DNA of 64,000 nucleotides from Lathyrus oleraceus (lineage: Eukaryota; Streptophyta; Magnoliopsida; Fabales; Fabaceae), in the NCBI RefSeq assembly GCF_024323335.1, contig NC_066581.1:349064409-349128408 (forward strand), read 5' to 3'. The notes beneath the pieces were generated by a model, which saw only the letters and a program-made list of their open reading frames with translations, ran no database searches and had not been told where the DNA came from. The translations under genes were made by a program, and so were the position numbers. The stretch's first letter is position 1; every line of letters begins with the position of its first letter. This document shows, piece by piece, positions 22,020-32,515 of this stretch.

Positions 22020-23770
22020 AATTATTCAAGAAGCTAGAGATCAACATACCTTTTGCTGAAGCTCTGGAACAGATGCCGATCTATGCCAAATTCATGAAAG
22101 ACATCATATCAAAGAAAAGGTCGATCGACAGCGAGCCAGTCATGCTAAATGAAACTTGTAGTGCTATTTTGCAGGGCCTAAAAATTCCGATGAAGAAAAA
22201 AGATAGAGGTGCAGTCACTATTCCGTGTACCATTGGAGATAGATCATTCAAAAAGGCACTGATCGATTTGGGAGAAAGTGTGAGTCTAATGCCCCTCTCA
22301 ATTTACAAAAAACTTGAGTTAGGGGAGGTGCAGGATACTCGCATGACACTACAGTTTGCGGATCATTCTATGAAGAGACCATATGGTATAGCAACAGATG
22401 TTCTGGTGAAGATTGATAAATTTGTATTCCCGGTGGATTTTGTGATACTCGAGATGCCGGAAGATGAGGAGATTCCTCTCATATTGGGAAGACCTTTCCT
22501 GAAAACTGGAAGATGCATGATAGATATTGAGGAAGGAACCATGACCCTCAAAGTTTATGATGAAAAGCTCAAAATTGATGTGAGGGATACTATGGAATTC
22601 AAGGATGACGAAGGGGCGAGTAAAAGTATTGAAGTGTTAGATACAGTTTTTGCTCAATCTATACAGATTACAACACCTAAGCTTCCTTTGGAGAGAGTTT
22701 TGAGTTTATCTATTGTTGAGGATACTGAAGGAATTGATGAGAAAGAATCCGAAGTGGTAGCGATGTTAAAGGAACAACCGCCTTGGGTTTGTTCCCGACC
22801 ACAACGGTGGGAGGAGCTTCGACCTAAAACATCTTCAGAATCAAAACAGGATATTAAAAAGGGGATAGAGTTGAAACAACTACCAGAACATCTCAAATAT
22901 GTCTTTCTTGACAATGAGGAAAAATGTCCAGCAATCATCAATTCAGATTTGAGAGAGACCCAAGAAGGAGAGCAAATCAAAGTCCTAAAGAAATACAAGG
23001 GTACTATTGGGTGGGCGATGGACGATTTGAAAGGAATCAGCCCGACGATGTGTATGCACAAGATTTTGATGGAGGATAATCAGAAACCGGTAGTTCAACC
23101 TCAAAGAAGACTGAATCCAGCTATGAAAGAATTTGTTCGCAAGGAGGTTGTGAAACTTTTAGATGCGGGGTTAATTTACCCAATATCTGACAGTTCGTGG
23201 GTAAGCCCAGTTCATGTGGTACCAAAGAAGGGAGGGACAACTGTGATAAAAAATGAGAAAAATGAGTTGATCCCCACCCGTACTGTTACAGGTTGGAGAG
23301 TTTGCATAGACTATAGAAGACTGAACACTGCTACAAGGAAGGATCATTTTCCTTTACCTTTTATTGATCAGATGTAGGAAAGATTGGCAGGTCATGATTT
23401 CTACTGTTTTCTGGATGGGTACTCAGGGTACAACCAAATTGCTGTGGCACCCGAGGATCAAGAAAAAACAACGTTCACATGCCCGTATGGAATCTTTGCT
23501 TATAGAAGAATGCCATTTGGTTTATGCAACGCACCTGCGACATTTCAGAGGTGCATGACATCCATATTTTCCGATATGCTTGAGAAGCATATGGAGGTGT
23601 TTATGGATGATTTTTCGGTTTTTGGATCTTCTTTCGAAAATTGTTTGTATAATCTTTCACTTGTGCTGGAAAGATGTCAATAAACCAATCTAATTCTGAA
23701 TTGGGAAAAGTGTCACTTCATGGTGAGAGAAGGGATAGTACTAGGTCATAAAATTTCCCATCAAGGGATA
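22020..23770 (+). pseudogene. pol: Cyc-1 pol part 1: protease and reverse transcriptase
   Basis: This continues gag in a shifted frame. Protease lies at about 22250-22510: active site L-I-D-L-G-E-S, then S-L-M-P-L-S-I-Y and L-I-L-G-R-P-F. RT starts near 23080, with W-V-S-P-V-H-V-V-P-K-K-G-G, the V-C-I-D-Y-R-R-L-N motif, F-L-D-G-Y-S-G-Y-N-Q-I, P-F-G-L-C-N-A-P-A-T-F and the catalytic F-M-D-D-F box near 23605. There are in-frame stops at 23375-23377 (TAG) and 23681-23683 (TAA). Homology runs up to the last bases before Ogre E at 23771. RT thumb and RNase H should follow but are missing; integrase resumes at 46320. Confidence 0.88.
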
Positions 23771-26700
23771 TGTAAGACCCCAATTTTGGCCCCAAGATCC
23801 CTCATGGCCCATATCATATCATATCATGGCCTCAAGGATCATTGCATGCCCTAGTTTCCCTCTTAGTGGGTAGGTTGCCTTGTGAGTGTGTTTCTTGATC
23901 ACCAAGCATGTTTTGCATTTGTATATCTTTGCTTTTCATATGTTTACTAACCAAAAAGTACAAAAATATTGTCATTCTAACCTTGTTGCTTGCAGATGAA
24001 GCAATTAGGTCAAAATCAGTTAAAGTCAGTCATTGCAGTGGATGGTGGCCATTCTTGCAGAATCTGGGCACCATGATCAATAATCAAGAGTTCATACATC
24101 TTATGACATCATTTGGAATCAAGATCTCAAAGAATTAGGGTTTGGAATTCATCAGAAGGTGCTTCAGTCAAGCAAAACCCTAGAAAGTCAAACTTGGTCA
24201 ACTGTCCATTTAATCAGTGATTTGGGGATGGGATTTGGTCTGAGAGGTCTCATTCATGCCTATACAAGCCTCATATATCATGTCAAGCATCCACAGTGAA
24301 GAAAATAAAGTCAGACAGGAAATTTCCAAAAATAGAAAGTTGACCTGTAATTCAAATTTGCCAAAAATGGAAACTTCTTGATCTTAAACTTACATCATGA
24401 TACAAGCTTCAAATGAATTTTTGCCCAACATGAAAGTTGAAGATCTTGTTCTCCCATTTCCAAAAAGTCCAAGAACTCTCAATTCCCATGTATGGTTGGC
24501 AAGATATGATCATTTCATCTCCACAATTTCTTGAACTTCAAAGGGCCATATCTCATGAACCACTTGGCCAATTTTGGTGGGGTTTTTTCCTACAAGCTCT
24601 ATTTGTTCCCCTCTTTCCAAAAATGCATTCATCTTTCACCAAAACCACACCATGCAAAATGGCATTTTTGGACTTGACTTCATTAATTTCAAGTATGTGC
24701 AAAAAGTGATTTTTTGATTTAGACATTTTCAGCACATTTGGCCATTTGGGACTTGTTTATAATGTTGTTTAAAACTTGTTTGAGGCCCAAACTCGGCCAG
24801 AATCACACCTCCTTGTTGCAATTGGCTCAAAAGTTAGCAAAATGCAAATTGGCTTCATTTAAGTTAACTTTGATTAGTACCTTCATTACCAATGTTAAAC
24901 AGCAAATATATAGTGAATTGTCTGTCATTCTAAACCCTAGCTAGCAGCCATAATACAAACAGAATTCTCTCATTCTCCAAAATCACCATTTTCATATCTT
25001 TGCATTTTCGCTCAAACCCTTCAAAGCACTCGAGCCACTCTTCCTTCATTCATCACCTAGCCATCATTTGGAGCTCTTTTGAAGCAGCAAACCCCAGCTG
25101 GAAGCTCCTTTTCATGTTCTGTTTTCTCCATGGACCAACAATGGTGAAATTGGATTTGGACACTCCCAAGCCTTGCTGAGCTCGATTTCTTCAAGAATCC
25201 ATCAATATCAAGCATAAGGAGGATCTGTTTGAGCCTGCATCATCCAAACAACCACTGTTTCTCGATTTTCTTCACAACCAAGTAAAGTTTCGAATCTCTC
25301 ATTTCTCTAAATGTTGCCATGTTTTGTGTAGTTCTTGCCTTGCTGAGTATTGTGAACCTTGTATCATTCGAATTGGTTAACTATGCTGTGAGAAATCTGG
25401 ATTTTCATTTTTGTGCTCAAACTTGTTTTAGTCGATTTGCTTTGATGATGATGATTTAATGAAAACCATGGCTAGATTATGACTGTGCTTGCTTCATTGG
25501 TTCGATTGGTATGCATATCCATGATTTCTGGGTGAATTAATCTTTTCATGTTTGAATGTTGAAGATGATTACTGCTGTTTTAAAACCCTAGAATCTGCCC
25601 AGAAATTTGCATGATTCGTGTTTGGTTTATTGTTGTTTGGATGTTGCATGAACATTGTTGTTCCATTGCCATGCTGCTTGTGCATTTTCTGGATGAATTT
25701 CGCATGATGATGATGAACCATGAAGATGAAATGTTGTTGCTGTTGCATAAACCCTAAGGGCATTGAACCCAGAACTTGATTGGTTGTTGTTTGAATTTTT
25801 CTGCTTGCTTACTGTTCCATTGAGAATCAACCAATCACAACATTTCGTTGCCTGGCCTTAAACGATGCGTTTTGATAAATGATATGCATATTCACAAAAA
25901 TGCCACTCGGTCAACCTTTGACTTATCAAACCATGTTCTTTTGCTCATTTTATTCCAAATTGATACAACATCTTACAAAAAATCATTTCTCACTCATTTC
26001 AACTCCAAAATTCATGAAATTTTTTCCATCATATTCACATGAATGTCTATTATTTTATCATGATTTTTGCTGAATTTTTGGTCGGCTGGATTTTAAATGG
26101 TATTAGGTTTCTTGACATGTATGCACATTTTACACCTTTTGCCATTTCTTTTGTGAAATTGTGATGATGTATCCAATGCCCCTGAAATTTTTTGTGGTTA
26201 ATCTACACTCATTCATGTTTGTTTTGATGTAGAGTTCTTGAATTTATCATATGTGGTTTGTGAGATATGAATTTTGGAAGTAGGGTGTGACAATTTGTGT
26301 CACACCATTGATATGCAATTTCATGATTTTTGTTGACATTCTTCCTGACTCCCAATTAATGTGAAATTTTGCATGATCCTTCTCTTATATGTCTAGTTGA
26401 CTTGTGAATTTTCCTGGAATTAATTATGCCATTTCCTATTTGTTTGAGATTTTTCTTCTCTGCCTGGTCAATTGTTGACTTTGTGTGATACATCTTGCCA
26501 TTTCATTTGGGAAATTCTCATACTTTATTGGATGATCATGAAATTTTACATGTGCATACTAGACATCTTAAGCTTTGCATTGGTGTTGATCCCATTCATT
26601 TCTCATCTGTTATCATTGAGTTATGATTTTTTGAAGTTGATGCACGTTTGTTTGACTTCTTTATGCATGCTTGAAATGGTTTTGACTTCCTGATTTTAAT

Positions 26701-29420
26701 TGACCATCTTCCCATGATCCAATTGAGCTGAAATTTTATATGCATGTCATTATGTGGATTGTGTTTGAGCATGAATTATTTTATGATTTTTGGAATTGAT
26801 TATGTTTGAGTTTGAGCCAAGTATTTCTGTTGACTTCTATGTGCTCTTTTTTGCCATGCTTTGCATTCTTTTGTTTATGAAATGATGATGATGCATGATG
26901 TGAACATGAAATCAATTGGGTTTGCTTCTTAATTGTTTAAACTTGATTTTGGTTGACTATCCCTTGCTGTTTTGACTTTCTCATTCATTTTTGACCCTAG
27001 GCTTGTCCTAGTGGTCCTGTGGCTTATGTTTGAGTTCATTGTTTCAGGTTAAGCTACTAATGCTTCAAAGAGATCATTACAATTTGATTAAGCTTGATTG
27101 TTTATCATGTGCTAACCTCTTGGTTTTGTAGGTGGTTTGACTCATATGATTTGAGTCTTGTGCTTTGCACACTTGCCTGTCTGTTTTGACTGTTGGTTTC
27201 TACCTCTTTCTGATTTAAATTGTTGAACTGTGTACTGATTTGTTTGACTATTTCAGGTACCTTTAGTTGCTTAAGTTCTTTGAACTTGCTTTGCTTTGCT
27301 ATTTAGCAATTTGCTTTGAGGTATAATTCCTTTTTCTTCATGTAGTCTGGAAGACCTGGCCTGTTACTTGGCCAGGCAACTGTCTGAAGTCCTCCTTAAG
27401 AGGCAATGCTTGTGTGTGTTTAAATTTTGTCCCAAGCAGGAAAAGTCCTTTAAATAAGGCAATTGGTAGATCAAAGGGATAAGCAACCTATCCCCTACTA
27501 TTCAGTGAGTCTTCTCCTTGCTCCCATTACATGGTTGTAGCATTGAGATCAAAACCCAAGATCTATCGAGTCAATAATGTGGAAAGAGCTCTATCTTTCT
27601 GAGCTCCCACACTTTCTGATATTCAAATGCTCTCCCTGATCAGGGATAAGAGCAATGAGGCACACCCCTCATATCCTTTCATCTGCTTCACCTTAGCCTC
27701 TCAATGGCAAGGTTAAGAGAAAATCTTTGACCCTATTCCAGTTGGCCTCAGTGCCTAACCCTCTTGTATGAGCCTCCTTGTTTGGTTATAGAGTGTGCTG
27801 TTTAATTCTCATTGATTGATTGATTGCTTCCTATGCACATGTTTGCTTGTTGCTTTATGCATTTGTCATCATTAATTGTTCATTAGTGCATGATCATCCC
27901 ATTTGTCTTTGTGATGCTATAATTGTTGTTTACCCATTGAGGACAAGTGTAAGTCCATTTCTTTGGCCATTGCTCCTGTGATATGGAAGGATAGAGTGTA
28001 AGACCTCATTGGTCACTCATATCTTCTGTTGCTTTGATTGTATGTGAGGATGCAATTATAAGTCCCTGTAAGTTGGCATTTGCTATCCTGTGATCATAAT
28101 TTGGTTTGTTTGATTGTATGTGAGGTTGCAATTATAAGTCCCTGTAAGTTGGCATTTGCTTTCCTGTGATCATATTATTGCTTTTGTTCTTGTATGTGAG
28201 GATCCATTGTAAGTCCCTGTAATGTGGCATGGGTATTCCTATGAGCATACGTGCAGTTAACCTAAGTCCAGATAGATTGGCAGTTGACTTTCCATATTTC
28301 ATCTTCGTTTTCTTCTGAGGAGATTAGTGTAAGTCCATTGAGTGGCATCTGATATCCAGTTTTGTTTTAGGAGATTGGTATAAGCCCAGTGATTGGCATC
28401 CAGTATCCGCTTTTTGGATTTCTTCCTTGTTTGTTTGTTATTATCCATTGCTTATTCCAAAGGATACACTTGAATCATCTGCTATATGATCTCAAGAAGT
28501 GAACCTTCTAAGAAGTTTTACAATCCATCTTCATCCATTCATCCTCATTATGTCCTAAACCTTTTCACACATTGATTTCAAGCTTGACATAGATATTGTG
28601 CAAACATCTTCATGCTTTTCTAACTAAAAACCTGGACCCAAGTCCTTGACTTTTTTTCAAACTCCATTTCATAATACTTCTTTTGAATTAACTTTAATCA
28701 TACTTTAACTCCATTTTCATAATCACAATCAATTAACTTCACCCGTTCACTGGTTTTGGCTTTGTCCATTGTTAATCTTTTCATGCATTAGCCATAGGTT
28801 TCAATTATCATTGTGGTTGATGTAAGTCTTGCCTATCCTTAGTGAGTCGACTATAAGACTTCCGTACTGAAAACAGGGTTAACCCCTCTAGTGCGTCGAA
28901 GCTATCCTCGCGTGGTGGATGTTGGTCTTGGTCGAGTTTTCTCCCATTGATAATGAAGAGCCTCAGTGCTATTGTTTAAAATTGAATCCACCAACTTTTG
29001 GAAATCTTTTAGCCGAACTACGGCGTTTTGATCCTTACCTTTGATGGAAGGTACGTAGGCAGCGGGTTCATCCGTTCAAACCCAATAAAAATTGTATATT
29101 CTTTTCTCATCATCCCAATCATGTTTGCACAATGTTTATGTCATAACAAATAACAATTTAGTACAACAAGTGTGAAAAGGGCTCCCTAGGAGTACCTAGG
29201 ACGTAGTGGGTGCCTAACACCTTCCCATTGCGTAATTTACCCCTTACCCAGACTCTCTGATCTTTTTATTAGTTTTCTACGTGTAAAACTTCTTAGGCTT
29301 TTGTTCGCTTTTTAGCCAGTCCTTTGGATAAATAAAAGTGCGGTGGCGACTCGAAAATTCATTGTATACCTTGCTTATGATTTAATCAATAAATCATATA
29401 GCGACGAATACACCGCTACA
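23771..29420 (+). mobile_element. Ogre E LTR, first copy
   Basis: It starts TGTAAGACCCCAATTTTG and ends ACACCGCTACA, 5,650 bp, and is directly followed by the primer site. A comparison by eye with the copy at 36968 gives about 20 substitutions and no length change; none are in the last 590 bp. The many short open frames (for example 23908-24138 and 29343-29561) are repeated identically or nearly so in the second LTR and show no protein domain. Confidence 0.93.
28035..28250 (+). repeat. Short tandem repeat inside Ogre E LTR (about 75 bp, 3 units)
   Basis: TGTATGTGAGGATGCAATTA-type units followed by TAAGTCCCTGTAA start near 28038, 28113 and 28190. The last unit is more diverged, and two still weaker relatives lie near 28320 and 28370. 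The second LTR carries the same array at about 41232-41447. Confidence 0.75.
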
Positions 29421-29426
29421 GAAAAG

Positions 29427-29444
29427 TGGCGACTCTGCTGGGGA
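29427..29444 (+). promoter_or_regulatory. Primer-binding site of Ogre E
   Basis: TGGCGACTCTGCTGGGGA starts 6 bases after the LTR end. This is the site type reported for Ogre elements, attributed to tRNA-Arg. Confidence 0.9.
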
Positions 29445-30612
29445 TCACAAACGGTCCTTGGTGGTATTGCCTACTTTTCACCTTTGTTGTGCTATATTGT
29501 TATTTGTTATATGACATATTTTTGTACAATTTGGGATAACTGTATTGATTGTAATGTTTGAATTGCTTGATATACAATTGCTGTTTGCTTTGGTGATCTG
29601 TGAGATGAGTTCTATACCCGAACTCGAGTGCACTCTAGGATAGGAGAATGGCATAGTCTTGTCGACTGGTGTGGAGTATTCCTTAGCCAGTTGACTTGCG
29701 AGTCCATTCACTTGGTGGAGGTCATGTTGAACTAATAATGTCACACAAGTTATTTGTGGTTAGGCATTATTCTTTCAATCATGTGCCGCAGAAGCCAAGG
29801 ACCTTAGCTTACCAAACCCATCTTGGCCTATTTTTAGGAACGTAGTGCGGAGGTCGTTCAGATGTAAGTTCTGATGCGATTGTTACGCGATACTACACTC
29901 ATAAGAGTTTCTCTTGAGAATATTCTTGGAATACGAGTATTCGTTCCTCCGATAATATTCGAAAGATGGAACGATGATTATGGGAACCTCTGATAGAACA
30001 TGTCTGGCAGGTTTAAACCCTAGTACACTCCCTTTGGGTGGTTCTTAACCGAGACTCCATGCTCGTGACTCTCAACAAACCCATGATTCGTGGTTGAGTC
30101 GTTCGAACATTGTTAATATCAATGGAACCCGGATCAGGTGTAAAACCTAAAATCCACCAAAGCGGCTGGTTGATATTAAGGATGTCCGAGCCGGTTCATG
30201 TACCGTTAATATCAATGGAACTTGGGTGTCGATAAGGTGAAAACCTAAATCCACCAAAATGGATGATTGATATTAGGGATACAATGAGCTTTCCCACGAC
30301 CTTTGTTTGGTGTGCCTTGCTTGATCCTTGAGTGTGTTTGTTGCATTCATGCATTCACGCATTCATCCGCATCCATGTCATCAGATAAAAAGAAAATTTT
30401 CAAGGAACTCAAAGGAGTTTATTTGCAAAAATTTTCAAACATGAAAAAACCGGGAAAATTTTTTCACCTGATATATCTGATGAGATATTCTCATATATGA
30501 TCAAAATGCTTAAATATTTCAAAGTTTGCAAATAAAACCTTCGAGTTCCTTTGAAATAAAAAACAAGCATATGCATAAACACTTCATGCATCATTCGCAT
30601 AAGCAGGTGTTT
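29445..30612 (+). other. 5' leader of Ogre E, ORF1 deleted
   Basis: Non-coding leader. Near 30398-30445 it has a short text (CAAGGAACTCAAAGGAG, then TTTGCAAAAATTTTCAA) that corresponds to sequence just upstream of ORF1 in Ogre F (63930-63985). By 30575-30605 it has the CATGCATCATTCGCATAA text that in F lies downstream of ORF1. The approximately 1.4-kb ORF1 is therefore deleted. A pair of hairpin-bounded repeats lies at 30113-30276. Confidence 0.7.
30113..30276 (+). repeat. Twin hairpin-bounded repeats in Ogre E leader
   Basis: Two tandem units start 93 bp apart. Each begins TTAATATCAATGG (30113, 30206) and closes with the complement TTGATATTA (30170, 30267), with an inner ATCCA..TGGAT-type pair in the second. 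Each could fold into a long hairpin. The copy at 43310-43473 is the same. Confidence 0.75.
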
Positions 30613-31011
30613 TGTTCCGGTCTCCCGTCCTGTGGTCTGACCCTGCGATCTTCATTTATTTTGAAGACGCATCTCGCCGGTATTATGCCAGAGCCATCTC
30701 TACCAGATTGATGGATCATCCTGAGCAAGAGAATTGTGAACTCAAGGAGGATTTTGCCAGACTTAGCGCTGTTGATGGATTTATTCCTGGTTAACCAATT
30801 CCGGGCTGGCATTGGCTACTGTTCTGGGGCATGTAATGAGAAAGGCTTGTTCACAAGTGGAGGATTCATCCATGATGATCAACTTGAAGGAGAAGCTGCT
30901 GCTATCTTGGAAGAGGATGCAGAGGACCTGAACAATTTCATCATTCCTGGTGGTGTCTGCCACAATTGGGTCGCTGTGGATGTTCCTACAGTCATTCATA
31001 AGTCAGCGTGA
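30613..31011 (+). pseudogene. Fused remnant of Ogre E gag start and protease-region end
   Basis: The first part (to about 30780) matches the start of Ogre F gag: the M-D-H-P-E-Q-E-N segment corresponds to F's M-E-H-L-E-Q-E-N. From about 30800 the translation instead matches the last 60 residues before the intron in F: G-G-F-I-H, N-N/F-x-x-x-G-x-x-C-x-N-W-V-A-V-D, then V-I-H-K-S. A deletion of roughly 3 kb therefore joins gag to the end of the protease region. The halves are in different frames, so no fusion protein is expected. A near-identical copy lies at 43810-44208. Confidence 0.82.
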
Positions 31012-31271
31012 TTTGTTCACTTTGTTCAAAACCCTTCTCCCATGCCAAAAGGAGAAGTGATGACATTGTTGGCAGCATTTAAATGCAATGATGTTTTCAT
31101 TCAATTAATGCATTGTTAAATATTTGTTTTTCCATTTGTTTTCACTTTTTGCTTTTGCATGAAATCAGTGATCACAAAAAACCCTGAAAAACAAAAACAG
31201 CTTTTTCATCTGCATAAATGATTTGCTTGTTTAAATTCAAAAGCTTTTCATTATCCAGAATCATTATGCAG
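31012..31271 (+). other. Protease-RT intron of Ogre E
   Basis: This non-coding stretch sits at the place where Ogre elements carry an intron. It ends TCATTATGCAG, an acceptor also seen in Ogre F at 58615, and coding homology resumes right after it. Splicing of this intron is established for pea Ogre. The donor cannot be fixed by eye. Confidence 0.65.
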
Positions 31272-31468
31272 GGATTTCTAAACCCATTGAACATGATGAT
31301 CCAACGCCATCTCCCAATCTTGAATTCCTTGTATTTGAGGCAGAAGAAGATGATGTTGAAGGGGATTCCTGATGAGATTACCCGCCTTCTTGAGCACCAA
31401 AAGAGGCTCATTCAGCTGTATCATGAGAATCAGCAAAGCAGTCAAACTGGGGCATTGCAAATGCAATC
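31272..31468 (+). pseudogene. pol: Remnant of the pol exon start of Ogre E
   Basis: The text matches the start of the pol exon in Ogre F after its intron: an acidic linker before RT ending in a leucine-rich L-L-E-H stretch. It breaks off at 31468 into a double A-run and then jumps to the integrase end. RT, both RNase H domains and most of integrase are missing. Confidence 0.75.
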
Positions 31469-31518
31469 AAAAAAAAAAAAAAAAAAAAAAGAGGGTAAAA
31501 AAAAAAAAAAAAAAAAAA
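31469..31518 (+). repeat. Double poly(A) run at the pol deletion junction
   Basis: Two runs of about 22 A are separated by GAGGGT. In the second internal copy (44666-44715) the runs differ in length, as expected for slippage. The apparent lysine-rich protein here is only translated poly(A). Confidence 0.9.
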
Positions 31519-31597
31519 GAAAATCAAAAAAATCAGGAAAATTTTTTTCAAAATTTTTCCAAAAGAAAAAAGAAAGGTTATACCCTCAAGTCCCTAG

Positions 31598-31936
31598 TTG
31601 ACTGATGCTGAATGGATTCAGAGTCGTTACGACCAGTTGAATTTGATTGAAGAGAAGCGATTGACTGCCATGTGCCATGGTCAGTTATATCAGCAGAGAA
31701 TGAAGAAAGCATTCGATAAGAAGGTCAAGCCTCGCGTATTCCGAGAAGGTGACCTTGTGCTCAAGAAAGTTTTGTCTTTCGCGCCCGATTCCAGGGGCAA
31801 GTGGACTCCGAACTACGAGGGTCCATATGTTGTTAAGAGAGCCTTTTCAGGCGGAGCTTTGATGCTTACAACAATGGATGGGGAGGATTTCACTCGTCCT
31901 GTGAATTCAGATGCAGTCAAGAGATACTTTGCCTAG
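31598..31936 (+). pseudogene. pol: Integrase C-terminal fragment of Ogre E
   Basis: These 112 residues match the last 112 of Ogre F integrase almost throughout: A-E-W-x-Q-x-R-Y-D-x-L-N-L-I-E, L-Y-Q-Q-R-M-K-K-A-F-D-K-K-V, G-D-L-V-L-K-K and the N-Y-E-G-P-Y-V-V C-terminal domain. The catalytic core is absent, so it cannot integrate DNA. The second internal copy has the identical fragment at 44795-45133. It is open to its natural stop, but only because the 5' part is gone. Confidence 0.9.
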
Positions 31937-31985
31937 AAAAGAGTATATGCAAATGAAAAAACAGAATAGCTCGCTAAGTTGAAAA

Positions 31986-32135
31986 CCCGAAAGGGCGGCT
32001 TAGGCAAAAATGAGCGTCTCGGTGGAGAACCCGCAAGGGTAATCCAGGCAAAAATTAGAGACTTGAAAAAAAGAGAATATTTGCATCCCGCTAGATTGAG
32101 TACCTCACCCTGGGGCAATCTAGGCAAAAATTAGG
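31986..32135 (+). repeat. Post-pol hairpin repeats of Ogre E
   Basis: Shortly after the pol stop come CCCGAAAGGG (31986-31995) and CCCGCAAGGG (32030-32039), each followed by an AGGCAAAAAT box. A third unit ACCCTGGGGC with the same AGGCAAAAAT tail lies near 32107. The same series is present at 45183 onward and, on the minus strand, in Ogre F (55063-55120). Confidence 0.8.
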
Positions 32136-32473
32136 GATTTGGCAAGTAACTGCATCCTGACAAGACTTTCTGGTTCATCAGTCGTCGTTTCGTCAGAAGA
32201 TTCTCGATTCGTCGTCAACTGAAGCTTCGGATACATCGAGATTCAAATTGGTAGAGAAAGGATCATTATGTTCAATGTAGCCCTCTTCCAATATATATCA
32301 CTGATTTCAAATTTGTACAGATCTATGGAGTCTTGCCATTTGCAGACTACCATTCTATCAAATCAATTTGAGCTTTTTATCCAATTATTTGCACTCTTAT
32401 TTGTTTCAATTCAACAAATGTTTTGCATGTTTTAAATTGATAAAATGTCATTGTTTTAAACAAATAAACTTTT

Positions 32474-32477
<4 letters not shown>

Positions 32478-32512
<35 letters not shown>
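32478..32512. repeat. (AT)n microsatellite
   Basis: About 17 AT units. In the second copy (45672-45702) the same place has a run of about 13 A followed by about 9 AT units, so it changed after the duplication. Confidence 0.9.

Positions 32513-32515
<3 letters not shown>

Noticed and set aside
23766..23770. GGATA as target duplication of Ogre E
   Set aside because: The right end of E is deleted, so no partner copy exists to test it.
31218..31605. Open frames encoding a lysine-rich protein (also 44415-44802)
   Set aside because: The lysines are translated poly(A) runs that differ in length between the two copies; the rest is a remnant of the pol exon start.
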